The translations under genes and the position numbers were made by a program. Shown here piece after piece: positions 53,742-61,594 of a DNA stretch of 64,000 nt. Origin of the DNA: Kibdelosporangium aridum (GTDB taxonomy: Bacteria; Actinomycetota; Actinomycetes; Mycobacteriales; Pseudonocardiaceae). The stretch spans positions 62,001 to 126,000 of the forward strand of contig NZ_FWXV01000003.1 in the NCBI RefSeq assembly GCF_900176515.1, written 5' to 3'. The notes below the pieces were generated by a model, which searched no databases, was not told the DNA's origin, and saw nothing but the letters and a program-made list of their open reading frames with translations. Positions within the stretch are counted from its first letter, which is position 1, and the number at the start of each line of letters is the position of its first letter.

Positions 53742-54470
53742 TTACCGCAAGTGCCCGGCGTAAAGACAGACCGCAGCGGCGGTTGCCAGGTTCAAACTCT
53801 CCGCTTTCCCGAAGATCGGAACATTCACCACGTCATCGACGGCGTCGAGCACTTCAGGATCCAGCCCGTGCGCCTCGCTGCCGAACACCCATGCGGTCGG
53901 CTGGCTCAGATCGACCCGCGTGAGATCGGTCTTGGCGTGCCCGTCGGCCGCGACCAGCCGCAACCCGGCTTTGCGGCAGGCGTCGAAAACAGCTGTGATG
54001 TTGCGGGAACGAGCCAGCGGCAGGTGGAAGACACTGCCGGTGGAAGCACGCACGCACTTGCCGTTGTGCGGATCGACGGTGTCACCGGCGAAGATCACGG
54101 CGGATGCGCCCGCCGCATCAGCGACCCGGGTGACCGTGCCCGCGTTGCCCGGATCGGACACGCCGACGAGCACAGCGACCAGCTTGGGTTCGGCGAGGGC
54201 CTCGTCCAGCGAAACGTCGAGAAGTTCGCAGACCGCGACAATGCCTTGCGGGGTCACGGTTTCCGAGAGCCCATCGGCGGCTCGATCGGTCACAGTGGAC
54301 ACCGGGACGTCCGCGGCGCGGGCCTCGTCGACGAGTTCGGAGTTGCGGGCAGCCGCGATCTCGGTCACGAAGACCTCGTAGACCTGGCCGTACCGCAGAG
54401 CTTCCCGGACGGCCTGCGCGCCCTCGGCGAGAAACCGGCCGGCCCGTTCCCTGCCCGCGCGTTTGGTCAA
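53742..54470 (-). CDS. TrmH-family (SPOUT) RNA methyltransferase
   Basis: A 242-residue SAM-dependent 2'-O-methyltransferase for rRNA or tRNA with a trefoil knot. Motif 1 is VGVSDPGNAGTVTRVADAAG, motif 2 WVFGSEAHGLD and motif 3 VPIFGKAESLNLATAAAV. The first usable start is TTG 54470, but conserved sequence (ERTPRVAAARQ) reads in frame upstream of it, so the real start may be a rare codon such as CTG. It follows rplT, and a 12-bp-stem hairpin (54485-54530) overlaps its expected 5' end. Confidence 0.82.
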   Translation of the reverse strand: MTKRAGRERAGRFLAEGAQAVREALRYGQVYEVFVTEIAAARNSELVDEARAADVPVSTVTDRAADGLSETVTPQGIVAVCELLDVSLDEALAEPKLVAVLVGVSDPGNAGTVTRVADAAGASAVIFAGDTVDPHNGKCVRASTGSVFHLPLARSRNITAVFDACRKAGLRLVAADGHAKTDLTRVDLSQPTAWVFGSEAHGLDPEVLDAVDDVVNVPIFGKAESLNLATAAAVCLYAGHLR

Positions 54471-54484
54471 CTGCCGGGCAGCAG

Positions 54485-54530
54485 CGACCCGGGGCGTCCG
54501 CTCGGTGCAGAGCTGGACCGCCCCGGGTCG
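54485..54530 (-). terminator. Strong hairpin after rplT, overlapping the methyltransferase 5' end
   Basis: CGACCCGGGGCG (54485-54496) pairs perfectly with CGCCCCGGGTCG (54519-54530) around 22 nt. It begins 15 nt after the rplT stop on the leftward transcript. No T-run follows, so it may terminate partially, protect the mRNA end, or control the next gene. Confidence 0.5.
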
Positions 54531-54544
54531 CTTGACGTGCTTGT

Positions 54545-54916
54545 TCAGGCCTTCTCCTGCGCCGGAACGTTCGCGCGGGACACCTCGACCAGCGCGGTGA
54601 ACGCGGCCGGGTCACTCACTGCGAGCTCAGCGAGGATCTTGCGGTCAACCTCGACACCAGCGACCTTCAGGCCCTGGATGAAGCGGTTGTAGGTCATGCC
54701 GTTCTGACGCGCCGCGGCGTTGATCCGCGTGATCCACAGCTGCCGGAAGTCACCCTTGCGGGCGCGGCGGTCGCGGTAGGCGTAGTTCAGCGAGTGGAGC
54801 ACCTGCTCCTTGGCCTTGCGGTACAGCCGCGAGCGCTGACCGCGGTAGCCACTGGCCAGCTCGAGGGTCGTGCGGCGCTTCTTCTGGGCGTTGACTGCCC
54901 GCTTGACGCGTGCCAC
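54545..54916 (-). CDS. rplT: 50S ribosomal protein L20
   Basis: A 123-residue 23S-rRNA-binding protein essential for early 50S assembly: MARVKRAVNAQKKRRTTLEL at the N-terminus, then RDRRARKGDFRQLWITRINA. It ends in a short actinobacterial extension. GTG start 54916. Third gene of infC-rpmI-rplT; in other bacteria L20 represses this operon by binding its mRNA. Confidence 0.97.
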   Translation of the reverse strand: MARVKRAVNAQKKRRTTLELASGYRGQRSRLYRKAKEQVLHSLNYAYRDRRARKGDFRQLWITRINAAARQNGMTYNRFIQGLKVAGVEVDRKILAELAVSDPAAFTALVEVSRANVPAQEKA

Positions 54917-54990
54917 GGGTCCATCCTGCTTATCTCGATGGGGCGTTGTTCTCCGGCGCCCCGGGTGGTCAAGGAAGTTGAGCTAGGAGC

Positions 54991-55185
54991 TCAGATGCCG
55001 AGCAGGCGCTTGATGCGCTTCTCGTCGTTCGGGGAGACGTCAGTGGTGCCCTCAAGGCGACGGGTCAGCTTGCTGGGCTTCTTCTCCAAGATGTGCCGGC
55101 GGCCGGTCATCTCGCGCTTCAACTTGCCCTTGCCGGTCACGCGAATGCGCTTGGCAGTGCCCTTGTGCGTCTTGTTCTTAGGCAT
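54991..55185 (-). CDS. rpmI: 50S ribosomal protein L35
   Basis: A 64-residue basic ribosomal protein beginning MPKNKTHKGTAKRIRVTGKG. ATG 55185 with GAGGA 7 bp upstream; an in-frame extension to 55197 is not needed. A strong hairpin (55204-55232) ends 18 nt before the ATG, close to the ribosome binding site. Confidence 0.97.
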   Translation of the reverse strand: MPKNKTHKGTAKRIRVTGKGKLKREMTGRRHILEKKPSKLTRRLEGTTDVSPNDEKRIKRLLGI

Positions 55186-55203
55186 GGTCGTCCTCATCTA
55201 GGT

Positions 55204-55232
55204 GCTTCCGCCCGTGTGAAGCGGGCGGAAGC
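55204..55232 (-). promoter_or_regulatory. Intercistronic hairpin between infC and rpmI
   Basis: GCTTCCGCCCG (55204-55214) pairs perfectly with CGGGCGGAAGC (55222-55232) around 7 nt. It lies between the infC stop and the rpmI ribosome binding site, where L20-type feedback acts in other bacteria. It could also be a processing or attenuation element. Confidence 0.55.
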
Positions 55233-55259
55233 GCTCTCTCTTCGGGTGACCCCGGTTAC

Positions 55260-55823
55260 TTACTCAGCGGGGCCATCAGGCTGCGGCGTCGTCGCCTTGG
55301 CCTTCGGCTTGGCGTTCTTGTGCGGCGCCAGAACCATGATCATGTTTCGGCCGTCTTGCTTCGGTGAGGACTCGATGACCCCCAACTCGGCCACGTCGTC
55401 GGCCAACCGCTGCAACAACCGGTATCCGAGCTCCGGCCGGGACTGCTCACGGCCACGGAACATGATGGTGATCTTGACCTTGTTGCCGTGCTCGAGGAAG
55501 CGAACCACTGCGCGCTTCTTGGTCTCGTAGTCGTGCGGGTCGATCTTCGGCCGGAGCTTCTGCTCCTTGATCACCGTGAGTACCTGGTTGCGCCGGGACT
55601 CGCGAGCCTTCTGCGCGCTCTCGTACTTGAACTTGCCGTAGTCCATGAGCTTGCAGACAGGCGGGCGGGCCTGCGGGGCCACCTCGACGAGGTCGAGATC
55701 CGCCTCCTGAGCGAGGCGGAGCGCGTCCTCGATACGGACGATCCCGACCTGCTCGCCGTTCGGCCCGACAAGGCGGACCTCCGGCACCCGGATGCGGTCG
55801 TTAATACGTGACTCGGAGCTGAT
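55260..55823 (-). CDS. infC: Translation initiation factor IF-3, ATC start
   Basis: A factor of about 187 residues that binds the 30S subunit and checks start codons. SSESRINDRIRVPEVRLVG begins the N-domain, MDYGKFKYESAQKARESRR is in the linker, and the C-domain has KITIMFRGREQSRPELG. Family members start at the residue just before SSE/STE. Here that codon is ATC (55823-55821) with AGGAGG 4 nt upstream. No ATG, GTG or TTG is suitable. Non-canonical starts on infC permit autoregulation. It leads the infC-rpmI-rplT operon. Confidence 0.92.
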   Translation of the reverse strand: MSSESRINDRIRVPEVRLVGPNGEQVGIVRIEDALRLAQEADLDLVEVAPQARPPVCKLMDYGKFKYESAQKARESRRNQVLTVIKEQKLRPKIDPHDYETKKRAVVRFLEHGNKVKITIMFRGREQSRPELGYRLLQRLADDVAELGVIESSPKQDGRNMIMVLAPHKNAKPKAKATTPQPDGPAE

Positions 55824-55902
55824 GGTGCCTCCTCTTTCCCGAGTACATAAGTCTCTGTGTCCTTCTAGCTGCGGCCTGCGGTGTGACCCCAGTAACGCGT
55901 CA

Positions 55903-55931
55903 GGCCCCGCCGTCATTGCTGACGCGGGGCC
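55903..55931 (-). promoter_or_regulatory. GNRA-capped hairpin in the infC leader
   Basis: Read leftward, GGCCCCGC-GTCA-GCAA-TGAC-G-GCGGGGCC gives a 12-bp stem with one bulged G and a GCAA (GNRA) tetraloop. It lies about 80 nt upstream of the infC start. The following TGACGC can pair with GCGTCA inside the left arm, so an alternative fold is possible. It may be a ribosomal-protein or attenuation leader. Confidence 0.55.
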
Positions 55932-56101
55932 CGCTGCCTACACCGATCCACGACGTGCACGCACGTCGCGCCGCAGCAAGCTGACGCTGCTGCGATAAAG
56001 ACCGGACCCGGACACCTCTGCGGTGACTCGGGTGGGAGCGGGGCTCCACTTGCCGCCCCCGTGGGTACAGGGGCTGGTCGCACGTGGAAGGGTACCAGAC
56101 C

Positions 56102-56458
56102 GTGAGTGACCCCGCCGCAGACCCTGCCAGCAGTGACAACGTTCGTGACCTGAGCGACATTCCCAGCGTGGAGGTGATCAGCCGGGCGGCCGTCATGCTC
56201 ATGTCGGCGGCGGCTGAGCGTCTCGGCCTGGCGGACCCCGATCCGGACGAGTCCCCTCGCCGCGATCTGGACGAGGCTCGCCGGTTGATCACAGCCCTGG
56301 CCGGGCTGGTGACAGCCTCCGTCGAGTATCTCGGGCCGCACGCCGGGCCGCTGCGTGAGGGCCTGCAGTCCCTGCAGCGGGCGTTCAGGGAGGGCTCGGC
56401 GTTCCCGGACGAGCCTGGTGCAGGTCCGGGCGAGAAATACACCGGTCCCGTGTACTGA
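56102..56458 (+). CDS. DUF1844 protein
   Basis: A protein of about 118 residues of the DUF1844 family, regularly found next to infC in actinobacteria. The conserved part is VISRAAVMLMSAAAERLGL, LDEARRLITALAGLVTASVE and a Gly/Pro-rich tail. GTG 56102 is chosen; a GTG at 56084 would add six residues. TACCAG (56090-56095) at leaderless distance may be the -10. Function unknown. Confidence 0.8.
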   Translation: MSDPAADPASSDNVRDLSDIPSVEVISRAAVMLMSAAAERLGLADPDPDESPRRDLDEARRLITALAGLVTASVEYLGPHAGPLREGLQSLQRAFREGSAFPDEPGAGPGEKYTGPVY

Positions 56459-56496
56459 AAGGGCGCGTGTGTCGTGTCAGGTGGCTAAGGCGGCGC

Positions 56497-56601
56497 GATT
56501 TGGTGTGGAGCCTCTACGCCGCAAAGGCAGGGAAAAGCGGGCAGGACCTGCGGCCCTGCCCCGCCGACAAGCTTATTTGCGGCGCCCCTCCACACAAAAT
56601 C
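56497..56601 (+). ncRNA. Candidate structured RNA
   Basis: Nested pairings: GATTT/AAATC (56497-56501 with 56597-56601), GTGTGGAG/CTCCACAC (56503-56510 with 56588-56595), CGCCGCAAA/TTTGCGGCG (56517-56525 with 56576-56584), GGCAGGG/CCCTGCC (56526-56532 with 56554-56560), and GCAG/CTGC at the tip. This 105-nt structure has no coding potential and lies in a 387-bp gap (56459-56845). Strand is uncertain. It might be a small RNA, an inverted-repeat element or an elaborate terminator of the DUF1844 gene. Confidence 0.45.
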
Positions 56602-56726
56602 ACGCCTTCGCTTGTGGTCACCTTCTTTCAGCCTCCGTCCCGCGTTCATAGCAGGCCTTCATAGCACGCCCAGGTGGCATCCTCGGGTCGATGGAGCCAC
56701 GTTGACCGCACCCAAGGAGCCACATG

Positions 56727-56763
56727 AAAAGCGGCCCCGGGACGAATCCCTGGGGCCGCTTAT
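56727..56763 (-). terminator. Rho-independent terminator of the lipoprotein gene
   Basis: On the leftward strand AAGCGGCCCC and GGGGCCGCTT (56729-56738 with 56752-56761) form a 10-bp stem, extended by inner pairs, followed by TTTT. It lies about 85 bp downstream of the lipoprotein stop. The rest of this gap holds only the candidate structured RNA. Confidence 0.8.
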
Positions 56764-56845
56764 TTGTGTTGGGGGTCGGACCCAACTGTGACCCGGCGCC
56801 GGTGAGGCGCAGGAGGGGAGGCCAGCGCCGGATCACATGATCTGG

Positions 56846-57796
56846 TTACTTGCCGATCTTGTCCTTGGCCTTCTTGCCGTCCGGTGCGGAGACGAACCAG
56901 GTTCCGCCGACGCCTTCACCGTTGGACTGGCAAGGGGCGGTGTCCTTGGCGTAGTTGTAGACGAGCCAGCCACCGACGGTCAGCTGCTTGGTGCCGTCAT
57001 CGCGGGTGACCGAACCGATCAGGGACTTGTCGATGCCCTCGGCCACGATGTTGTCCTCGGCCTTCACCGGCGGCCACAGCTTGGCGCATTCGCCGTTGCA
57101 GGTGGACGTCTTCGGGTTCACGCCGTCCTTCTCGAAGCGGTACAGGGTGAAGCCCTTGGCGTCGGCGAGCACCTTCCCGAACGGCTTGACGTCCATCGCC
57201 TTCAGCACAGTGGTACCCGGCGCGGCAGCTTTGCCGACGTCCTTGGCGCGGGCGCCGTTGACGGCGGAGACCCACCAGGTGCCGCCGACTGCTTCACCCG
57301 TGGTGTCGCCGGCTTTGGCGTCCTTCTCGTAGTAGTACATCGGCCAGTTGCCGACGGTCAGCTGCTTGGTGCCGTCCGGGCGGTCGATCGAGCCGACCAT
57401 CGCCTTGTCGACGCCTTCGAGCGTCATGTTGTCGGAGAAGACAACCGGTGGCCACGCCTTGGCGCACGCGTCGACACAGTTCGACTTCGGCGGCTTCGGG
57501 GTGTCCTTGTCGAAGCGGTACAGGGTCTTGCCCTCCGCGTCGGTCAGGATCGTTCCCAGCGTCGCGGATTCCGTCGCCTTGAGGCCCGCGGCGCTCCCGG
57601 CGGCGTTTCCGGCAGGTGCGTCATCGACAGGCACCGTCCCGGTCGGCGCTGCGACGGTCGGCGGCTGCTGCTGTTGGAGCTGCCGCTGATTGGCCGCAGG
57701 CGTCGCTGTGGGGCTTGCCCCGCACGCCGCGGTGGCCAGCACGGCGCCGACAGCCGCCGCGGTGGCAAGGATGTGCCTCACCCGAGCTGATGCCAT
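56846..57796 (-). CDS. Lipoprotein with four Yx(FWY)xxD motifs
   Basis: A 316-residue exported lipoprotein (lipobox LATAAC, Cys25), then a Gln/Pro/Ala-rich linker and two tandem copies of the SCO0930-like secreted repeat (COG4315). Motifs YRFDKD, YYYEKD, YRFEKD and YNYAKD give four Yx(FWY)xxD sites. Paired cysteines NCVDACAKAWPP and TCNGECAKLWPP match between repeats. Role unknown; some members are linked to redox or cell-envelope processes. ATG 57796. A clear terminator follows. Confidence 0.86.
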   Translation of the reverse strand: MASARVRHILATAAAVGAVLATAACGASPTATPAANQRQLQQQQPPTVAAPTGTVPVDDAPAGNAAGSAAGLKATESATLGTILTDAEGKTLYRFDKDTPKPPKSNCVDACAKAWPPVVFSDNMTLEGVDKAMVGSIDRPDGTKQLTVGNWPMYYYEKDAKAGDTTGEAVGGTWWVSAVNGARAKDVGKAAAPGTTVLKAMDVKPFGKVLADAKGFTLYRFEKDGVNPKTSTCNGECAKLWPPVKAEDNIVAEGIDKSLIGSVTRDDGTKQLTVGGWLVYNYAKDTAPCQSNGEGVGGTWFVSAPDGKKAKDKIGK

Positions 57797-57907
57797 GACT
57801 AAGATCCCTTCTCCCGCTGATGCCCCTGTGCATCTCTGCGGGGCCGTGGTTGCTCACCCACAACACGAGCTGGGTTCGGCAGCGGTTCAGGCGGATCTGA
57901 GAATTTT

Positions 57908-58441
57908 TTAGGACGGCCCCAAGCCTGCGAAAACAATGCTCAGCGTGCGCGCGCGAAGGTCATCGCTCCAGCCTGCGTGCAGCGCCCCGTGACTGGTCGC
58001 GGTCAACAACGCCATCACCTCGTCGAGCTGGACGTCTTCCCGGACCGCACCAGATTCCTGGGCGCGCATGAGGAGCGTGCCGATCGCGTCCCGCATGGCT
58101 TGCAGCTGGCGGCCGACCTGGATGTCCACACCCAACAGTTCGACCACGGTCTTCTTGCCAGCGGCCTGTTCCACCACCCCTTCGAAGAAGGTGAACAAGG
58201 CTGTCCGCGGATCCCCTTGGGCGGCAAGCGTTTCCGCTTCGCCCGCCAGCCGGTCGGCCAGCTGTTTCATCATCGCGGCGAGCAGGTCGTTCTTGGTCGG
58301 GAAGTGCCGGAAGACGGTGCCGATCGCGACGCCCGCCCGCTTGGCTACTTCCTCTGTGGACGCGTCAGCACCGGACTCGACGAAGACTTCCTCGGCCGCG
58401 GCGAGGATCTTGGCCCGGTTGCGTTGGGCGTCGGCGCGCAT
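57908..58441 (-). CDS. TetR-family regulator
   Basis: A TetR protein of about 177 residues: HTH in MRADAQRNRAKILAAAEEVF and STEEVAKRAGVAIGTVFRHF, then a helical ligand domain (SRP-type C-terminus). ATG 58441 with AAAGGGG upstream. Two TGAGTCGYCACTCA sites lie between it and the divergent SnoaL gene, the likely operators for both. Confidence 0.87.
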   Translation of the reverse strand: MRADAQRNRAKILAAAEEVFVESGADASTEEVAKRAGVAIGTVFRHFPTKNDLLAAMMKQLADRLAGEAETLAAQGDPRTALFTFFEGVVEQAAGKKTVVELLGVDIQVGRQLQAMRDAIGTLLMRAQESGAVREDVQLDEVMALLTATSHGALHAGWSDDLRARTLSIVFAGLGPS

Positions 58442-58459
58442 GGAACCCCTTTGACAAGA

Positions 58460-58500
58460 TGAGTCGTCACTCACTATCGTCGAAAGTGAGTCGCCACTCA
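58460..58500. promoter_or_regulatory. Twin TetR operators TGAGTCGYCACTCA
   Basis: TGAGTCGTCACTCA (58460-58473) and TGAGTCGCCACTCA (58487-58500) each have TGAGT/ACTCA arms, with centres 27 bp apart, in the gap between the divergent TetR and SnoaL genes. Confidence 0.75.
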
Positions 58501-58518
58501 TCTTACCTGGGAGGGTCG

Positions 58519-58914
58519 ATGACACCTCGTGAGGCGTTCGGCAAGATGCGGGACTACTGGCTGACCGGGACCGAGCACTACATCTGGGCACCGGATCTCG
58601 TTGTGGAGACACCGTTCGGCGCGACCAAGCGGATCTCGGGCGCCGAGACGTTCCGCGAGATCGCTCGCGCGGGCAGAGCGGCCCTGCCGGTGACGTTCAC
58701 CGCGTGCAACACCATCGCCATCCACGACACGATCGACCCGGAGGTCATCGTCGTGGAGTACGAACTGGTCGGCACGGTGCACGCCACCGGCGAGGAGCAG
58801 TCAGCTCAGTTCATCGGCGTCCTGCGGGTGCGCAACGGCAAAGTCGTGCTGTGGCGCGAATATCAGGACACCGCACGGATCGCCGCAGCCCTGAGTCAGG
58901 GCTCGACGGACTGA
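58519..58914 (+). CDS. SnoaL-like NTF2-fold protein
   Basis: A protein of about 131 residues: MTPREAFGKMRDYWLTGTEH, then the sheet VIVVEYELVGTVHATGEEQS and FIGVLRVRNGKVVLWREYQD. This is the SnoaL-like/ketosteroid-isomerase-like fold. ATG 58519 has GGGAGG 5 bp upstream. Its repressor is the divergent TetR gene. Substrate unknown; the 3' end overlaps the flavin oxidase gene by 19 bp. Confidence 0.8.
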   Translation: MTPREAFGKMRDYWLTGTEHYIWAPDLVVETPFGATKRISGAETFREIARAGRAALPVTFTACNTIAIHDTIDPEVIVVEYELVGTVHATGEEQSAQFIGVLRVRNGKVVLWREYQDTARIAAALSQGSTD

Positions 58915-60557
58915 CGGTGGCGGAAGATGTTGCGCGGGTCGTACTTCGCCTTCACCTGCCGCAGGCGCGGGTAGCTTCCCTTGTAGTACAAGGTCGACCA
59001 CGGCACACCGGACTTGTTGAACGTCGGGTCCTGCAGGTCGATGTCCGGATAGTTCACGTAACACCCGTCGGTCACAGCGTTCGGCACCGGCACGCCACCG
59101 GTCGACGCGTACACCGACGAGTAGAAGGTGCGGAACCACTGGAGGTGCTGCGCGTCCTCCGCCGGGTCCTTCCAGTAGACCTGGTACTGCAACTTCATGA
59201 TGGAGTCGCGCTGCGGCACAGCGGTATCCCCTGATGCCACCGAGTTGATTTTGCAGCCGTACGAGTCGATCTGCACCAACGCGTTGGGGTTGTTGTACTC
59301 CGCGGTCAGCGCTTTGTACGTCGCAGCGACTTGCTCTGGCGTGTGCGCCTTCCGCAGATACGCGGACTTGTAGTCGCCACGGAACTCCCAACCTCCGCCG
59401 CTCAAGGCGTACGTCCCGTTGAGCCACGGTAACCGCTGTGGCTCTTCGAATTGCGGCAGCGCCGGGATGTGACCGGCCCGCATGATGTTGGCCGTCCGCG
59501 GCGCCTGCACGCCGTTGAAGACGTACGCCAGGAAATCGTCGAGCAGCTTGCGTGCGTTCGGCACGGTCGCGTCGGCCTGGGTGGTCATCGCGACCTGTCC
59601 GCCGATGGCCTTCGTCACCGGGTCGATCGTGCGCTTGTTCAGCTTCAGCAGGCCGAAAAGCCCGGCGTACGGGGAATCCGGTGCGCTGTTCTGCTCGTGC
59701 CACTTGCCGAAGTTGTTCACCACCGTGGTGAAGTCCGCCTCGGTGACGTCCTTCCAGTTCAGTGCCACCGAGTGCAGGAAGATCTCCGACGGCGGCTTGG
59801 GCAGGAAGGCCGACGGGTCGGCGCCCGTCGCCGTGCGGGATTTGAGCAGGAACCTCGTCACGACACCGAAGTTGCCGCCGCCACCGCCGGTGTGCGCCCA
59901 CCAGAGTTCCCGGTTCGGGTCATTGGCCTCACGGGTCGCGATGATCGCCCGCGCTTTCCCGGTCGCGTCAACGACAACGACCTCTACGCCGTACAGGTAG
60001 TCGACGGTCAGCCCGAACTGACGGGAGTTCAGACCGTAACCGCCGCCTGTGATGTGGCCGCCCGCGCCGACGGTCGCACACGAGCCGCCCGGGATGATGA
60101 CACCCCAGACCCGGTACAGCGCCTCATAAACCTGAAAGAGATTCGCACCGGCGCTGACCGAGATGGCGTTCACCGCCGGGTCGTAGCCGATGTCGTCCAA
60201 CTCGGACAAATCGAGAACAACTTGCTTTCCGTTGTAAACAAAGTCTTCATAGCAGTGGCCACCGCTACGAACCCCGATCTGCTTGCCCGCGGTCACCGCT
60301 TCCTGCACCGCCGCAACAACCTGAGCGGTGGAGTTGACCACGCGAACGGCTTCCGGTGAGCCGATCCAGCGCGGATTGGTACCACGGACCATGTCGATGT
60401 ATCTCGAGTCGCCCGGCCGCACTGTGGTGGCAGGCAGGCTGACCCCAGCCTCGGCTTCCTGTGCCACAGCGGTTGTGCCGAGCGCGCTCGTCGCCGCGAC
60501 TCCCACTGCCGCGGCACCCGCTCCCGCCAGAAAACGGCGGCGTCCGACCTCACTCAT
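58896..60557 (-). CDS. Tat-exported FAD-linked oxidase (BBE-like), bicovalent flavin
   Basis: A secreted oxidase of about 553 residues. The Tat signal is MSEVGRRRFLAGAG. The FAD domain has RSGGHCYED (His101) and PGGSCATVGAGG (Cys160), the pair that holds FAD by two covalent bonds in the berberine-bridge/glucooligosaccharide-oxidase family. A C-terminal BBE motif is YVNYPDIDLQD. It uses O2 to oxidise a sugar or alkaloid-like substrate outside the cell. ATG 60557; a divergent IclR gene lies upstream. Confidence 0.87.
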   Translation of the reverse strand: MSEVGRRRFLAGAGAAAVGVAATSALGTTAVAQEAEAGVSLPATTVRPGDSRYIDMVRGTNPRWIGSPEAVRVVNSTAQVVAAVQEAVTAGKQIGVRSGGHCYEDFVYNGKQVVLDLSELDDIGYDPAVNAISVSAGANLFQVYEALYRVWGVIIPGGSCATVGAGGHITGGGYGLNSRQFGLTVDYLYGVEVVVVDATGKARAIIATREANDPNRELWWAHTGGGGGNFGVVTRFLLKSRTATGADPSAFLPKPPSEIFLHSVALNWKDVTEADFTTVVNNFGKWHEQNSAPDSPYAGLFGLLKLNKRTIDPVTKAIGGQVAMTTQADATVPNARKLLDDFLAYVFNGVQAPRTANIMRAGHIPALPQFEEPQRLPWLNGTYALSGGGWEFRGDYKSAYLRKAHTPEQVAATYKALTAEYNNPNALVQIDSYGCKINSVASGDTAVPQRDSIMKLQYQVYWKDPAEDAQHLQWFRTFYSSVYASTGGVPVPNAVTDGCYVNYPDIDLQDPTFNKSGVPWSTLYYKGSYPRLRQVKAKYDPRNIFRHRQSVEP

Positions 60558-60700
60558 ATGGATAGTCACCCCTTTGAGCGTGAAACCCCCCAGCACTTTC
60601 CAGACGACCACCGCCCAGGTCAGACGTGCCATGAGTTGATCAGGTTGTTGTGCAGTGCAAAATGTCGTGCTGTCGCCGTAACAGGTCCAGACCACGTGTC

Positions 60701-61534
60701 ATGCTTCACACTGTGTCCAGTCAGCCCAGTTCGCGTAACCAGTCGTCGTCCCTACGACGCGCGCTTTCGGTACTCCAGTACGTGTCCGACAGGGCGAACG
60801 AGACCCGCGGGGTCCCGCTGTCACGTATCGCCGAGGACTTGAAGATCAGCAAGAGCAGCGTGCTGCGCCTGACAACTCCCCTGCTCGACACAAACTTGCT
60901 CATCCGGGACCGGCAGACCGGCTGGTTCCGGCTAGGCCACGGCGCTTTGCGCCTCGGCCAGGCCTACCTCGCGTCGTTGGATTTGCGCACCGTGGCGGCG
61001 GAGCCGTTGCGGCGCATGCAACGCACGCTGGGCGAGACCTGTCATTTAGTGGTGTACGAGCCGCCGGACGTTGTCTACATCGACAAGGTCGAGAACGACC
61101 ATCAGGTACGGATGGCCTCCCGGATAGGCAACCGAGTGCCCGCATATCGGACAGCGGTGGGAAAAGCGATTCTCGCGTGGCTACCCGAAGAGGCGGTCCA
61201 GGCGGCGATAGATCGTGGCCTCACGCCGGTGACCGATCGGACGCTCGCCGACCCTTCCGCGTTGCGCGCGGATCTGCAACGCATCCGGCGCCGCGGCTAC
61301 GCCATCGACGACCGCGAGAACGAGGAGGAAGTTCGGTGCGTGGCGGCGCCGATCTTCGACCACAGCGACGAAGTGATCGGTGCGCTTTCGGTGTCCTCAC
61401 TCGCATCCCGGATGAAACCGGCTCGCGTTCGTGAGGTCGGCCCGCTCGTCATGCGCTATGGCATGGAGATCTCCCGCGTCTTCGGCTCGATGAAGGTTCC
61501 GGCGGAACTTCCCGCGGAAATCCCCAGGGAGTAA
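60701..61534 (+). CDS. IclR-family transcriptional regulator
   Basis: A regulator of about 277 residues. The winged HTH (SLRRALSVLQYVSDRANETR, PLSRIAEDLKISKSSVLRLT) is followed by an effector domain (AVGKAILAWLPEEAVQAAID, RGYAIDDRENEEEVRCVAAP). ATG 60701 is chosen; GTG 60713 would be shorter. Divergent from the flavin oxidase, 143 bp apart, so it probably controls that gene. Effector unknown. Confidence 0.87.
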   Translation: MLHTVSSQPSSRNQSSSLRRALSVLQYVSDRANETRGVPLSRIAEDLKISKSSVLRLTTPLLDTNLLIRDRQTGWFRLGHGALRLGQAYLASLDLRTVAAEPLRRMQRTLGETCHLVVYEPPDVVYIDKVENDHQVRMASRIGNRVPAYRTAVGKAILAWLPEEAVQAAIDRGLTPVTDRTLADPSALRADLQRIRRRGYAIDDRENEEEVRCVAAPIFDHSDEVIGALSVSSLASRMKPARVREVGPLVMRYGMEISRVFGSMKVPAELPAEIPRE

Positions 61535-61542
61535 CTCGCGGA

Positions 61543-61578
61543 ATCCCCGTACGGTCGCGTCGGCGGCCGTACGGGGAT
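61543..61578. terminator. Bidirectional terminator hairpin
   Basis: ATCCCCGTACGG (61543-61554) and CCGTACGGGGAT (61567-61578) form a perfect 12-bp stem with a 12-nt loop, between the convergent IclR and serine hydrolase genes. Confidence 0.75.
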
Positions 61579-61594
61579 ATGGGGTGAACCTTGC

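Noticed and set aside
56727..56763. A tRNA-like or riboswitch structure near the lipoprotein gene
   Set aside because: The symmetric GC-rich stem followed by TTTT on the leftward strand is a standard terminator.
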